Positions 8,278-18,264 of a stretch of 64,000 bases of DNA are shown here, piece after piece; the first letter of the stretch is position 1, and each line of letters begins with the position of its first letter. The DNA comes from Leucobacter viscericola (GTDB taxonomy: Bacteria > Actinomycetota > Actinomycetes > Actinomycetales > Microbacteriaceae). The stretch spans positions 1,488,001 to 1,552,000 of the forward strand of contig NZ_CP049863.1 in NCBI RefSeq assembly GCF_011299575.1. The letters are read 5' to 3'. The notes beneath the pieces are model-generated. The model ran no database searches, was not told the origin of the DNA, and was given only the letters and a program-made list of their open reading frames with translations. Position numbers and translations under genes: made by a program.

Positions 8278-9672
8278 TCAGTTCTCCCCACGAACATAAT
8301 CAGCAGTAGCTTGAGCAGCATTGTTGCCAGCCATTCCACCAGCAATTCCGCCAATCACACCTCCGATGATTCCCCCGATAAGGGTTCCTGGACCGGGAAA
8401 AATCGAACCTATCGCCGCCCCAATAGATGCTCCCGCCCATGCGCCTCCAGCAGCTCCCAGAGCGGAGTGTCCACCTACAAAAGCAGTGTCTTCTAATGCT
8501 CGCTGTTGTCTCTGGCTTTCGTCCCATGTCGGGTACTTTGTCAATGTCGAGTTGTAACTACTCGAGTAAGTGCTCCAGAGTGTGATGCCGGTACCAGCCA
8601 CCCCCAAGCCACGACCGCCCCACTTCGCCCACTGAGGTGGTGTGCCGATAGTTGAACTCGGAGTGAGCCATTTCTGGGTCGACCACCCCTTTGGATGATC
8701 CAGCTTGCCCGGGGGCACCGGAGGCGCAGGCAGAGAGCCTTCTGGAATAAGAAGCCCGGAAGGAGAAACCGAGTATATTTTGCCCTTGACGAGTTCCTTA
8801 GGCCAAAACTTATCTTGAGCTTCAAATAGTTTTGCCAAACGTTCCGCATTTTCACCGGGCACTATGAGCCCGGTCCGATACCGCACCATAAGCTCAACCG
8901 AGGTGCCAATGGTGGCGTCAGTCAGTGTGGATTGTAACTGGTTCGGGGAAAGCAGCGACTGATCACCCCCAGCCAGTTCAAAAGCTGCGGCAACTTTCTC
9001 TACCAATAACGCGTCCGCCCGGTTTTCGGCAAGTAATTTCTCAAACCCTGCGAGGAACGTGGCTGATCCGAAATTGACCCATCCACAGCTTGATGTAAAC
9101 CTCGTCCAGGCACTCTTAACGCTTGTTAACTGGTTTTCAAGGCTCGTATTCAGTCCGTTCGAACTAGTCACGAAGCTACGAAGCCTGTTAGGGTTCGCTG
9201 AACTCGAACCTCCTAGAATGCTAGCTGCCCGGTTCCGCTCGCGCGCCGAGAACGCAGCGGAAACGCTTGGTGGGCTCAAGGGAGTATCAGACGGTTTAGG
9301 ATCGTAGGGTTCAGCCACTGGATTTGGAGCACCAGGAGACAGGGCATCCATTGCCCGTTTTCTATCCCTTGCGTCCTCCCGGTCTTGCCAGGCCGACAGG
9401 TCAGCAGCTCGCTGCTTCTCTTCAGTCGCTCTCGTTTTCGCTGCTTCTACTTGGGTAACAAGAGACTCAAGAATGCCAGCAAGGTTGATTCGATCTTCCG
9501 ATTCAATCAGACAAGCAGTCTTGAGAAGGTTTGCATAATGACCGCTAAAATCCTTTGCAACGTTCTCCGCAGCACTGCGCCTAGTTGCCGATTGAGCCCG
9601 TAACTCCGTCGCAGCATTTCGCGCAGCTTGCGCAATTCCATCAGCAGCCGCATCATCAAACTCAATCACCAT
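8278..9672 (-). CDS. Putative T7SS effector: shared N-terminal region plus C-terminal glycine zipper
   Basis: 464 residues. The start chosen (ATG at 9672) gives the same MVIEFDDAAADG N-terminus as the paralogue at 4738-6639 and overlaps the stop of the ATPase gene (TAATG); a longer frame adds 22 residues with no support. Residues 1-260 are the shared helical region (ESEDR, WQDRED, SAAFSARERNRA, a WTRFTSSCGWVNFG block). After a Pro-rich linker, residues about 400-455 form a glycine zipper (GAAIG, GGIIGGVIGGIAGGMAG) of the kind that inserts in membranes. A pore-forming or depolarising toxin like S. aureus TspA is inferred. The next gene, a small membrane protein, is the likely immunity partner. 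Confidence 0.75.
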   Translation of the reverse strand: MVIEFDDAAADGIAQAARNAATELRAQSATRRSAAENVAKDFSGHYANLLKTACLIESEDRINLAGILESLVTQVEAAKTRATEEKQRAADLSAWQDREDARDRKRAMDALSPGAPNPVAEPYDPKPSDTPLSPPSVSAAFSARERNRAASILGGSSSANPNRLRSFVTSSNGLNTSLENQLTSVKSAWTRFTSSCGWVNFGSATFLAGFEKLLAENRADALLVEKVAAAFELAGGDQSLLSPNQLQSTLTDATIGTSVELMVRYRTGLIVPGENAERLAKLFEAQDKFWPKELVKGKIYSVSPSGLLIPEGSLPAPPVPPGKLDHPKGWSTQKWLTPSSTIGTPPQWAKWGGRGLGVAGTGITLWSTYSSSYNSTLTKYPTWDESQRQQRALEDTAFVGGHSALGAAGGAWAGASIGAAIGSIFPGPGTLIGGIIGGVIGGIAGGMAGNNAAQATADYVRGEN

Positions 9673-12600
9673 TACAGACCTGCACCTTCCGCACTCGGGC
9701 TCATCGTCTGCACGAGCGCAACCGAACCACCAACACACAAATACCCACGCCCCGTGGTAATCGCCACAGGCGCACGCCGAGGTATCGACACGCTCAGCAG
9801 TTCGCCATCAAAATCAGTATCGGGTTGCAGCAGAACCCCACAGCGCGACTTCCGCAGACTCTTCGTCCAATGGCTATATATGCTCCGCAGATCAGCAGAC
9901 CGTCCCGCAGCAATCATGCACAGTCCAGGATGATTCGACTCGGCAAGTTTCTGAAGTGCCTGGTCAGCGTCCTCCACTCGCTCCGCATCATCAATCAGGA
10001 GATACACGGGACCAGTTTCCAGTTGCAAGGCCGACAACAACGCTGGTATCTCGTCAGCACCCGACGCCGACCTGTCGAGGGCCGCGCTTCCCAAAGGCGA
10101 ACGACGATCATAAATACCCCATACTGCCGGTTTGGTCTCCCCTGACCGGAGCACTTCAGCCAGTGCAAGCAGTAGCGTCGACTTCCCGCTTCTCGCAGGC
10201 CCTGCAATCAGCGCATGCTCACCCTCGTAGAGCTCAACCAACCCCGCTGTAAGCGTGTCTTCCCGCACTCCAATCGGAAAGCGTAACGGTTCCCCCGTGA
10301 GATCCAGGGCAGCCACGAGACTCGAAGCAAGCACGTTGTCGGGAAGTGATCCGATTACATCCGCCTTCGCTGCCGCCCCCGCCCAACGAGACTTCGCCTC
10401 TTGCACAGCGACTTCCATTCCCTGAGGCGCGGTCGCAATATGCATCTGCAGCAGTGTGGTCGCGTCGACACATCGCCCAGCAATCGTCGCCGGAATGTCT
10501 TTGCCCTTCACCCCAAAGTTCGAGTAATCAAACACGTCAGCGAGCCGGAACACCCAACGCTGCGTCGTCACCTCATCCATCGCAGAAGGAACAGACTTCG
10601 CACGAGTCGTCGTCACTGCAAAGTGCATTCCGAACGCTGGCCCATCGGCATAGACCCGGTAGAACGAATCCAGCAGCTGCTGCCCTTCAAAGTCTTGAAG
10701 TTCATCGCGCATCGCCGCGAAACCATCGATCAAGATGATAGTAGGCCGGTGCGGACCATTTGTTTCTCGACGTCTCGCGAGTTCGCCAGTCAAGTGCCGC
10801 AAGAACCGCGCTTGCTGTTCTTTGGCCCCTGGCCCTGAGCCAACATATGCAACTGTGTGCGGTAGGCCGGCGAGCGAAGCGAGCCCCCGTGACCCAACAT
10901 CGAGACACAGAATATCTACCTCATCAGGTGCCTTTGTCGCGGCAACGGAAAGGGCAATCGAGGCGAGGGTAGTACTCGTGCCGCTACCGGCAATTCCTAA
11001 CAGCAGCAGGTTACCCTCTGCGAGGTTCCATCCAGCGGGTGATTGTCGCTGAAGGTCGGGTTCGTCTGCCAGTGCAACGTTTACGGTCGTATCGTGCATG
11101 CCGCCCGTAGCGGGCGTCGGTCGGGCTGCCACGTCAACTTCTGTGTTCTCGGGATTCGATTTGTATCCGTCAAGGTTGACCTGTTCGCCAAGAGCCTCCG
11201 GCCACACTTGACGAGGTGGCGCATAGCCATTCAGTTCGTTTGCCTGAACAACAGCATCGATCAACAAGTCAAGATCATTTGCGTCGCTGGCCTTTGCCGA
11301 AATAGCAGACTTGCGCGGCATCGGTACACCGAACAATCCAATTTCTCTCACCTCAACAACCTCGGCGAGATCTTGCTTCGCTCGTCCTGTAACAAGCGCC
11401 GTCTGTACTGGCGTGATGTCATCTTGACCGAGCTTCACATACGCCCTACCCATCTGCGCACGTCCAATGCTCGCGGCGGAAGGCACACTGATCACGTTGC
11501 TGGAGTCTTCACGGCTCTGCACACGCAACGCGACTCGCAGGTTAGTGTTCGCAAGGATATCTTCGTTCACCACGCCCGCAGGGCGCTGCGTCGCAAGAAT
11601 CATGTGAACACCGAGGGTACGTCCGACAGCCGCAACACTCACGAGTGATGCAAGCACATCAGGAAAGTCCTTTGCGAGCATGGCGAACTCATCAATAACT
11701 AGGAGCAGTCTAGGGAGCGGTTCAGCTGGCTTGGTCGCAAGGTAGGCCGGTAGATTGTCAATGTCTTCGCCGGCCGCAGCAAACAGACGCTGTCGCCTCT
11801 CCATTTCTGCTTCAAGCGCACGAAGCGCACGATCCGCAAGCTGCTCGTCTAGGTTGCTGATCGTTCCAATTGTGTGTGGCAACCGTTCACAAGCTTTGAA
11901 TGCGGCTCCACCTTTGAAGTCAATCAGAATGAAGTTCAGCCTCGTAGGGTCATTGCGTGCCGCAAGCCCGGCGACAAAAGAACGTAGAAACTCGCTCTTA
12001 CCCGAACCAGTGGTACCACCCACTAGGCCATGTGGCCCATCTTTCACAATGTCGAGATCAAGCACACCAGATTCCCCAAGACCAACTGGTGTCGACATGC
12101 CAGTTGGGGCGGCCCACATGCGTTGGATCGCATCCGCATCAAGCTGCCTCGCGTCAAGCAATTCAGGAAGCCGCACTAATGAGGGCAGAGAAGCTCCTGG
12201 AACAACAAGTTCTGGATCCTCAAAATGGGCAAGTCTCCTCGCAGAGGTTTCGGCGCTCTCAACACTGATACCTGCAAGGATCACGTCTTCCACACGTGTG
12301 AGATCTTCAGGGTGGTGAACTGTAGCGGCAGCATCCTGCCCGACTTCGATAACCGCGGTGCACGCAGCAGGAAGTTTATCGGAGGTTGTCGCAATGACAA
12401 TTCCGCTCACTCGACGCACAATCTTATCTTGAGACTCGCGGGATCCGGGCGCTACTCGCCCCAGCCCAAGCAATTCTCGTGCGGGTGCGTCCCGACCTTC
12501 TGTGAGCACTTCTGAGTCCAACACAGTTAGCAGAGTTGGAGTAGGCAGTGCCTCAATACTGTCAAGCAAATTTCGCAACATTGAAGCGCTCTGTTCACGC

Positions 12601-13973
12601 TTGTTCGACATCCACCGAGCCCCCTCGCTGCTTCCAGCGAGTCTTGTGTGGGGCAGCCAGGCCGCCCACTCCCAGTCAGTCTCACGTCCACCATCGCAGA
12701 ACAGACCGATAGTGAGATCTGCCGGTCCGCAGTGAACAGCGGCTTGCATGATGAGACTTCTTGCGAGAGCGAGGGCTCCATCGCGATCTCCGACAATGCC
12801 AATGACACCGCTGTTTCCGAGTTCTCCCAGCACGGGAGCAGCAGGCAGCACACTCTCTTCAAGAACCTGCTTCACTCGATCATCCAGGCGAGCAACGCCC
12901 TGCATGCTCACTTCAGGTTTCCAAGGCACGTCGCCAACACCAATGTGCAAGCTCAGGAAGTCATCGGCCGCCACTCGCCTCTGCCACAGCAACGTTGACG
13001 GGAGTGTAGGGCGGCGCATCAAAAGACCGGGATCAGGGATACTGCTTTGCCGCCTTAAGCTCTCATCAGCAGCGATTTCACGAATCTCTCCTTGAAACGC
13101 CTCAAGTGCTTCGCTGAAACGAGCCTCTTCTTCTTTCAGGTTCTTTGCGCGACGACGTTTCTGTTCGAACCACATGCCGATTCCCATGATGGGGCTCAGG
13201 ATCGCGAACATTGCGAACCTTGCATCTTTCATCACGACAATCAGCACCCCCGCCATTACGAGCGGGGCAAGTATAGAAATATAGCTGAACTTTGATGCAG
13301 CAGGCACATCCTTCTGAACGGGAGGTTCAAGCGCGTCGGGTGGTGCAGGGCGTCCCGGCCGCGGAGGGCGATTAAAAGGGGCAGTTGCCGCTGGAGTGAG
13401 ATTCGCCAAGCTACCAGGTGCGGGCGCCGGACTCTCCTCCAATTTTGGTCGAATACTGAGCACAGCCCCGCCTGCAATGACGGTTTTTGCTTCAGAGATC
13501 AGCACGCCTTCGTCATCGATTTTTGCACCATCGACCACAGTGCCATTTGTAGAACCTGCATCGCGTAGACGAACACCTTCGGGTTCAAGTTCAAGCGTGC
13601 AATGATGCCATGAGGCACTATCGGTCGGCAAGACGAGGTCAGCTTGTGGGGCGCGCCCAACCACGAGCTTCCGGTGACCCGGAATAACAACAACGTCACT
13701 TACTGCAACCCCACCCGAGATTGACACGTTCCAAGCGTGCACACGCTGCACGGGGGAAGGAGCCTCGCGCGCTAGCACGGACCCCTCAAGCATCACAACC
13801 TCCTGGAGCTTGGTCGCCCCCGTAACCGGCGCCCCGTCCAGAAATAACTGCTCTTCTGGTTCTAACCCAAGGATTCCGGCGGCGGCACACAGTTGCGCCA
13901 CTGTTGCTTCAGGTTGCCAATCTGCAAGTTCAATTACCTCTTGCTGGCCACCAAGATCGATGAGTACCCGCAT
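9672..13973 (-). CDS. FHA-bearing FtsK/SpoIIIE ATPase, motor of the T7SS (EssC/EccC-like)
   Basis: 1433 residues. Residues 1-75 read like a ubiquitin-like fold (as in EsaB/YukD). Residues about 95-185 are an FHA domain (VVGRAPQADLVL, then SWHHC and GSTNGTVVDG) that binds phospho-threonine. Two membrane segments lie near 228-275. Three FtsK-type ATPase domains follow: D1 with intact Walker A GTTGSGKSE (near 655) and Walker B LLLVIDEFA; D2 with degenerate Walker A GIAGSGTST (near 994); D3 with intact GPARSGKST (near 1260) and LLIDDAE. This is the order of EssC, the energising component that recognises WXG100 proteins and effectors. An AGGAGAGG site precedes the ATG; the stop overlaps the effector start. 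The FHA domain may read phosphorylation by the kinase at 19292-21262. Confidence 0.9.
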   Translation of the reverse strand: MRVLIDLGGQQEVIELADWQPEATVAQLCAAAGILGLEPEEQLFLDGAPVTGATKLQEVVMLEGSVLAREAPSPVQRVHAWNVSISGGVAVSDVVVIPGHRKLVVGRAPQADLVLPTDSASWHHCTLELEPEGVRLRDAGSTNGTVVDGAKIDDEGVLISEAKTVIAGGAVLSIRPKLEESPAPAPGSLANLTPAATAPFNRPPRPGRPAPPDALEPPVQKDVPAASKFSYISILAPLVMAGVLIVVMKDARFAMFAILSPIMGIGMWFEQKRRRAKNLKEEEARFSEALEAFQGEIREIAADESLRRQSSIPDPGLLMRRPTLPSTLLWQRRVAADDFLSLHIGVGDVPWKPEVSMQGVARLDDRVKQVLEESVLPAAPVLGELGNSGVIGIVGDRDGALALARSLIMQAAVHCGPADLTIGLFCDGGRETDWEWAAWLPHTRLAGSSEGARWMSNKREQSASMLRNLLDSIEALPTPTLLTVLDSEVLTEGRDAPARELLGLGRVAPGSRESQDKIVRRVSGIVIATTSDKLPAACTAVIEVGQDAAATVHHPEDLTRVEDVILAGISVESAETSARRLAHFEDPELVVPGASLPSLVRLPELLDARQLDADAIQRMWAAPTGMSTPVGLGESGVLDLDIVKDGPHGLVGGTTGSGKSEFLRSFVAGLAARNDPTRLNFILIDFKGGAAFKACERLPHTIGTISNLDEQLADRALRALEAEMERRQRLFAAAGEDIDNLPAYLATKPAEPLPRLLLVIDEFAMLAKDFPDVLASLVSVAAVGRTLGVHMILATQRPAGVVNEDILANTNLRVALRVQSREDSSNVISVPSAASIGRAQMGRAYVKLGQDDITPVQTALVTGRAKQDLAEVVEVREIGLFGVPMPRKSAISAKASDANDLDLLIDAVVQANELNGYAPPRQVWPEALGEQVNLDGYKSNPENTEVDVAARPTPATGGMHDTTVNVALADEPDLQRQSPAGWNLAEGNLLLLGIAGSGTSTTLASIALSVAATKAPDEVDILCLDVGSRGLASLAGLPHTVAYVGSGPGAKEQQARFLRHLTGELARRRETNGPHRPTIILIDGFAAMRDELQDFEGQQLLDSFYRVYADGPAFGMHFAVTTTRAKSVPSAMDEVTTQRWVFRLADVFDYSNFGVKGKDIPATIAGRCVDATTLLQMHIATAPQGMEVAVQEAKSRWAGAAAKADVIGSLPDNVLASSLVAALDLTGEPLRFPIGVREDTLTAGLVELYEGEHALIAGPARSGKSTLLLALAEVLRSGETKPAVWGIYDRRSPLGSAALDRSASGADEIPALLSALQLETGPVYLLIDDAERVEDADQALQKLAESNHPGLCMIAAGRSADLRSIYSHWTKSLRKSRCGVLLQPDTDFDGELLSVSIPRRAPVAITTGRGYLCVGGSVALVQTMSPSAEGAGL

Positions 13974-13981
13974 GGCCTCTC

Positions 13982-15349
13982 CTATTCCGCGCTCACTTGA
14001 GTACCGTCAGAAATTGGCTCAGTGAACCACACCAATCGGTCAGTGCCGTTTTCAACCTGCGAGCGAAGCCCTAGGTATTGGTCCGTCGCACGCATCACAC
14101 TCACTTCACCCTTATTCGCTTCAGGTGAGGAAAAGTCAAGATCAGGACCCGCAATACCATCACCGGAATTCAGCGTGAGGCCACTGAGTTTGCGCTCGAC
14201 CTCTTTAGGCTCGATGCTGTTCGCTTGCGAAATAGCCTCTACCAGAGCAATGACTGCGTCATGGCTACGCACGTCTGCGTTACCTGCCACCTCGTCGAAT
14301 GACGCATCTTCTGAGAGATTCTTGATGTTCTTGTCGTAGGTGAACTGGCGGGTTGCAGCTAGGAATGCTGACATTGAACGCCCCTGAGCATCAGCATTTA
14401 GCGCCAACGTGTCATTCCACTGGTTTCCCACCGTACGCAGCTGCGGTGTCACGCTGCCCCCTCGCTCAAGGAGAGTTGCCGAAAACGTAGGGCTTATCGC
14501 CTCAGGAGTCATGAGGATCGGCACGGAGACTCCCCGCTGCTGCAGAGCTGCAACAATCGTCGCTTGCAGCGCTGGGTTCCCGCTTATCAAGAGCGCATCG
14601 GCCGGATCCTCAACTGGTTCTTTTTTAGGTTCGTCTTCGTGTTCGCCTCCACCGTAGGCCCCACCAGCAAGTGCGTCGGTTCCCGTACGGTGAACAAGAG
14701 TGTCCACAAAAGCTGGGAGTTCAGTACCTGATTTATAAGCGACCCGGTCATCAATACGAACCCCTTCAGGTAACGTCGAACCCGCATCGACAAAAAGCGG
14801 GTGACGATACTCAGAGAGAACGCTCTCAAGCTTTTCTGCGTTGTCTGTCTCCGCACTGTCGAGGGACCAGACACTTTCTGAACCCTTGGGAGGCTGGGCG
14901 TAAGGCAGAATAACCGGCACCCCAGCTTCTGCCGCTGCCTCGATTGCACCGCCCAGGTGCTTTCCCGAACTTGCCAACACAATCCCAGCGACATCTTCGT
15001 CAATGAGTGCATCAACCGCTTCTTTGCCACCCGCAGAAGTGCCCCGATCGTCTTCGGTAACGAGCTTAAGTTGCGTCCCACCCAACGCGAGTCGTTGTTG
15101 TGCTACACGTGCTCCTTCAGCCGCAGCCCGCCATTCAGCCCCTTCAGCCGCGCCTGAACCGGCAGTGACGATGATGCCGATTTTTACCCCCTTCGGCAGA
15201 TTCGCTTTGGAAAGAGCCACGGGAACCGTTGCCGCGATCGGGTCAGGTTTAGGTTGGGAACGAGGAATCCAGAGGAAAACAACCACAAGCACAACGGCGA
15301 CCACGACCGCCACAGCGCTAATGAGTGAAACAAGCAGTTTCCGGCTCAT
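13982..15349 (-). CDS. Membrane-anchored type-1 periplasmic-binding-protein-like protein in the T7SS operon
   Basis: 455 residues. One N-terminal membrane segment (about 6-28) leads to an extracellular domain of the amino-acid/LivJ periplasmic-binding type: VKIGIIVTAGSGAAEG start, AAAEGARVAQQRL helix, TEDDRGTSAGGKEAVDALI, AGIVLASSG, VPVILPYAQP. No transporter genes are nearby, so it probably does not feed an ABC importer. Its start overlaps the previous stop (ATGA) and it ends 8 bp before the ATPase, so it belongs to the secretion operon. I know of no T7SS component of this family; a structural or sensing role outside the membrane is inference. Confidence 0.75.
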   Translation of the reverse strand: MSRKLLVSLISAVAVVVAVVLVVVFLWIPRSQPKPDPIAATVPVALSKANLPKGVKIGIIVTAGSGAAEGAEWRAAAEGARVAQQRLALGGTQLKLVTEDDRGTSAGGKEAVDALIDEDVAGIVLASSGKHLGGAIEAAAEAGVPVILPYAQPPKGSESVWSLDSAETDNAEKLESVLSEYRHPLFVDAGSTLPEGVRIDDRVAYKSGTELPAFVDTLVHRTGTDALAGGAYGGGEHEDEPKKEPVEDPADALLISGNPALQATIVAALQQRGVSVPILMTPEAISPTFSATLLERGGSVTPQLRTVGNQWNDTLALNADAQGRSMSAFLAATRQFTYDKNIKNLSEDASFDEVAGNADVRSHDAVIALVEAISQANSIEPKEVERKLSGLTLNSGDGIAGPDLDFSSPEANKGEVSVMRATDQYLGLRSQVENGTDRLVWFTEPISDGTQVSAE

Positions 15350-18024
15350 TTGTCGCCTCCTTTTACGTGGAATGAATAAATGGTCTGCGAAGTTGCTCCC
15401 GCGGCAATATCTAGATGAAATGCGGGAAGCTCAGCCACAGACTCGATCGATGCCTGAAACTGCGCCTGACGCAACCTCAACCCGGCGATATCGTCGGACC
15501 GCACGTTGGCGAAACCTGAAGCTCGTTGAGACGCGAGTGCAAGTTGATAATCCGCGGTGTCGGACTGGGCGGCACTCTTCGACATTGCCCCCAAGATTCC
15601 CGATCCCTTGACCTTCGGATCCCCAAGGTCAAGCACAACCTTGCTCAAGCTTTCTGCAAGCATGGCAGATGCTGCCGTCACGTTCTGCGTCGATCTGTCA
15701 GTGCTAGCTGCAATGTGCTCCAGCGCGCTTATGGTCTGCTTGTCGAGGGCCTCGGTGGCTTTGAGCTTTGCATCGTTGAGCTTTGCCTTTTGTCCATCAA
15801 TCTGCGTTTTGCCCTCGGTGCGTACCTTCTTCGAAGCAGCAGCGAGACCGTCGATGGTGAGATTAAATGATTCAACTAAAGAATCGCGACCGCGAGTGAC
15901 ACGCTGATGCACAACGCTAATCCGTTCATCAAGGTCTTCTGAAATAGTGTCGTTCGCTTCACCAGCATGGTCTTGAAGGGAGTCGGTCAAGGAATCAGAG
16001 ACGTGCTCCTGATTAACCTTGATTTCGCCCAGCTTCAAGCCAAGATCGTCATATTTCTCGTCAGCATCATCTTTAAGTGCCCTCAGCTCTGATTTGATTC
16101 CCTGGAAGCCGGGGCTACCGACCGAAGTCTTTAGCGCGCTGAGCTTGGTACCAAGTTTGGCAAGGTCATCCTGAAGCTGAGTCAAGGGCGCGTCTTTCAG
16201 TGGGATCGCCGCGACTACTTGATCCCAAGCCGCCCTCTGATCATTACGTTGCTTTTGGAACGTGCCCTCAGCCGGAATCAGGCTTGGATCTTGCGGTGTG
16301 TGATCGCACTTCGTATCGGTCAAGTAGGCCCGCAATTGCTCGGCAGTCACGGGATCAATACCGGAGGAACAGATAAGAGCAGCGAGTGCCTGTTGTTGCT
16401 GGTCTACTTCACCGCCATTTTTTAGCGCGTCTCTGTTATTTGCCGCGTTCTCTTGAAGCGCGGCGAGACTGGCGGCCTGCGAATTCGCACTACCTAGCGC
16501 GATGTCAATTTCATTCCAGGTGCTCTCGTCAATCACGCCCGCATCCAACTTGGTAATAAGCCCTTCAAGACCACTCAGAGTCGTTCCAAGTTGCCCATGC
16601 AGGCCAATTGCATCGTTCACCTTCTGACCGTCGAGCTCGTCTAAAATGTCTTGGCTGTCAGCCACAAACTGCATCAAAGCACCACTGATAACACCCTTTG
16701 CTTCAAAGAGTGAGCAGGTCATCGATGTCTCTACGCATGCATCCGCATCGGGCACTTCAGGTCCGAGAAGGGCATTAATCTCTTCGACCACCTGATCTCG
16801 GCAGCTGGCGTTGGCCTTCGAGTACCCATCCAACAATCCCGATAATTGCAAGATCGTCGAGAAAAGTGTCCCGCTCGCCTCGCTCGTTTTCACCTTGGCC
16901 AAACAACCGGATCCGTCCAAGTAGCTGGATGGATGACCTGTTGTGGTGCCCAGCATCGAGTTCATGGAAGACACGATCTCCGACAGCTGCGATGTCATGG
17001 CCGATTGCGTAGATTTCACGGATCCATTAAGAGTGCCCTCAAGCGAGGTGAGCTGCTCACTCAAGGCGCTCATTTGTTCAGTCAAAGATGTACTGCTGCT
17101 GCGAAGCCGCTCAGCGGCACGAACGCCAAGGGTGCCCGACGTGTCATTCAGGTTCTTTCTCACTTCGGTAATCGTTCCACCCGCTCTCGCAAGCACTTCG
17201 TTCACCTCAGCAACAAGAGAAATCGCTTTCTGCTGCATGCCAATCTCAGAATTCGGGCCATTATTGAAGGCAGACGCGAGCACACCATCGAAGCTCAGAT
17301 CACTCTGCAGTCCAGCTTGTACCGCGATATCAATATCGGGCACCGCAAAATCAGTCACGTTCGCAACTAGACGAAGAGTGGCGGTCGCTTCTGCATGCGG
17401 TGGCGCGAGCAGCGTAGCCCACTGCACAACTGTTCTACCATCAGCACCGACGCTCACCACTCCGTTAGTATTTGCAGCATCCTTATCGGCATCAAACACG
17501 AGCTCACCAGGGTCTACACCTTTGAGCGTTGCAGCTGCTGCAACGCTCAAAGGTGTGCCGACGAGCGCGGGGGCACTATAAGAGTGGCCAGCGGCATCAA
17601 ACTCCACGTCACGTGAGGCAACAGTCAAGTTTTCCAACATGACCTCGATCTCGACTTGACCGGTGTAGCCTGCAAGGTCCTCTAGGTTTTCACCGGTCTT
17701 ATCTCCGGCAAGATACCGAGTTGTCACCCTTACCGGAAGGTCGTTCACCACGTCGCGTGGCACATAGCTCGTTGCAGAAGAACTGGTCCTGCCTGCTATC
17801 TCATCAAGGTAGATGGCAGAACCATCAACTGCAGAAATTTTGCCGTTGGACCCCAGGCTGACACTCACTGATTGGAGCACCTTCGTCGGTTGGTCTACCT
17901 CTGCATTCAATAAGCTGCACGCTGGCGCAAAGGTAATACCAGCAATAGCCAGTCCAGCAATTACTATTCGAGCGCCACGTCTATGTAGCGTTGACCTTGT
18001 GTTTACTTTGTGTATAGAATTCAA
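15346..18024 (-). CDS. Long coiled-coil exported protein, possible lipoprotein, first gene of the T7SS operon
   Basis: 892 residues. The signal sequence ends at a weak lipobox (FAPAC, Cys36). Residues about 40-270 are beta-rich. Residues about 275-830 are largely helical, with many Leu/Ala/Glu/Gln heptads, predicted coiled coil. The end (ASGFANVRSD onward) is beta-like, with no membrane segment. Length and helical build recall EsaA/YueB, the extracellular rod protein of Bacillota T7SS, but the polytopic C-terminus of EsaA is missing and I see no diagnostic motif. It is transcribed divergently from the WXG100 gene across an AT-rich region and overlaps the next gene by ATGA. Confidence 0.65.
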   Translation of the reverse strand: MNSIHKVNTRSTLHRRGARIVIAGLAIAGITFAPACSLLNAEVDQPTKVLQSVSVSLGSNGKISAVDGSAIYLDEIAGRTSSSATSYVPRDVVNDLPVRVTTRYLAGDKTGENLEDLAGYTGQVEIEVMLENLTVASRDVEFDAAGHSYSAPALVGTPLSVAAAATLKGVDPGELVFDADKDAANTNGVVSVGADGRTVVQWATLLAPPHAEATATLRLVANVTDFAVPDIDIAVQAGLQSDLSFDGVLASAFNNGPNSEIGMQQKAISLVAEVNEVLARAGGTITEVRKNLNDTSGTLGVRAAERLRSSSTSLTEQMSALSEQLTSLEGTLNGSVKSTQSAMTSQLSEIVSSMNSMLGTTTGHPSSYLDGSGCLAKVKTSEASGTLFSTILQLSGLLDGYSKANASCRDQVVEEINALLGPEVPDADACVETSMTCSLFEAKGVISGALMQFVADSQDILDELDGQKVNDAIGLHGQLGTTLSGLEGLITKLDAGVIDESTWNEIDIALGSANSQAASLAALQENAANNRDALKNGGEVDQQQQALAALICSSGIDPVTAEQLRAYLTDTKCDHTPQDPSLIPAEGTFQKQRNDQRAAWDQVVAAIPLKDAPLTQLQDDLAKLGTKLSALKTSVGSPGFQGIKSELRALKDDADEKYDDLGLKLGEIKVNQEHVSDSLTDSLQDHAGEANDTISEDLDERISVVHQRVTRGRDSLVESFNLTIDGLAAASKKVRTEGKTQIDGQKAKLNDAKLKATEALDKQTISALEHIAASTDRSTQNVTAASAMLAESLSKVVLDLGDPKVKGSGILGAMSKSAAQSDTADYQLALASQRASGFANVRSDDIAGLRLRQAQFQASIESVAELPAFHLDIAAGATSQTIYSFHVKGGDK

Positions 18025-18264
18025 TTTTGTAGACTCAATTTCTCGAGATAAGCAAGCGCTGCTGCTGTTTGAATCGGGGGAGTTTTCTAAACTTGCTTGC
18101 GGTCAAAACAAAAACTTTTGCCTTGAAACAAAAACAAGTCTCAATACTCAAACATTCTAGAGCAAACTGTGAACAATTAATTTGCTTATGTTTTTAGTTG
18201 CAATGTAGCGTGATCCATTAGACCCTCCCCGGGTCTGACTTAAAGAACACTCAGGAGAATCTCT
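18025..18264. promoter_or_regulatory. AT-rich divergent promoter region of the T7SS operon and WXG100 gene
   Basis: 240 bp between two divergent starts, clearly AT-richer than the flanking genes. The WXG100 leader carries a 6-bp hairpin (AGACCC...GGGTCT, 18220-18236) and an AGGAG ribosome site at 18253-18257. No -35/-10 pair stands out on either strand strongly enough to name. Confidence 0.5.
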
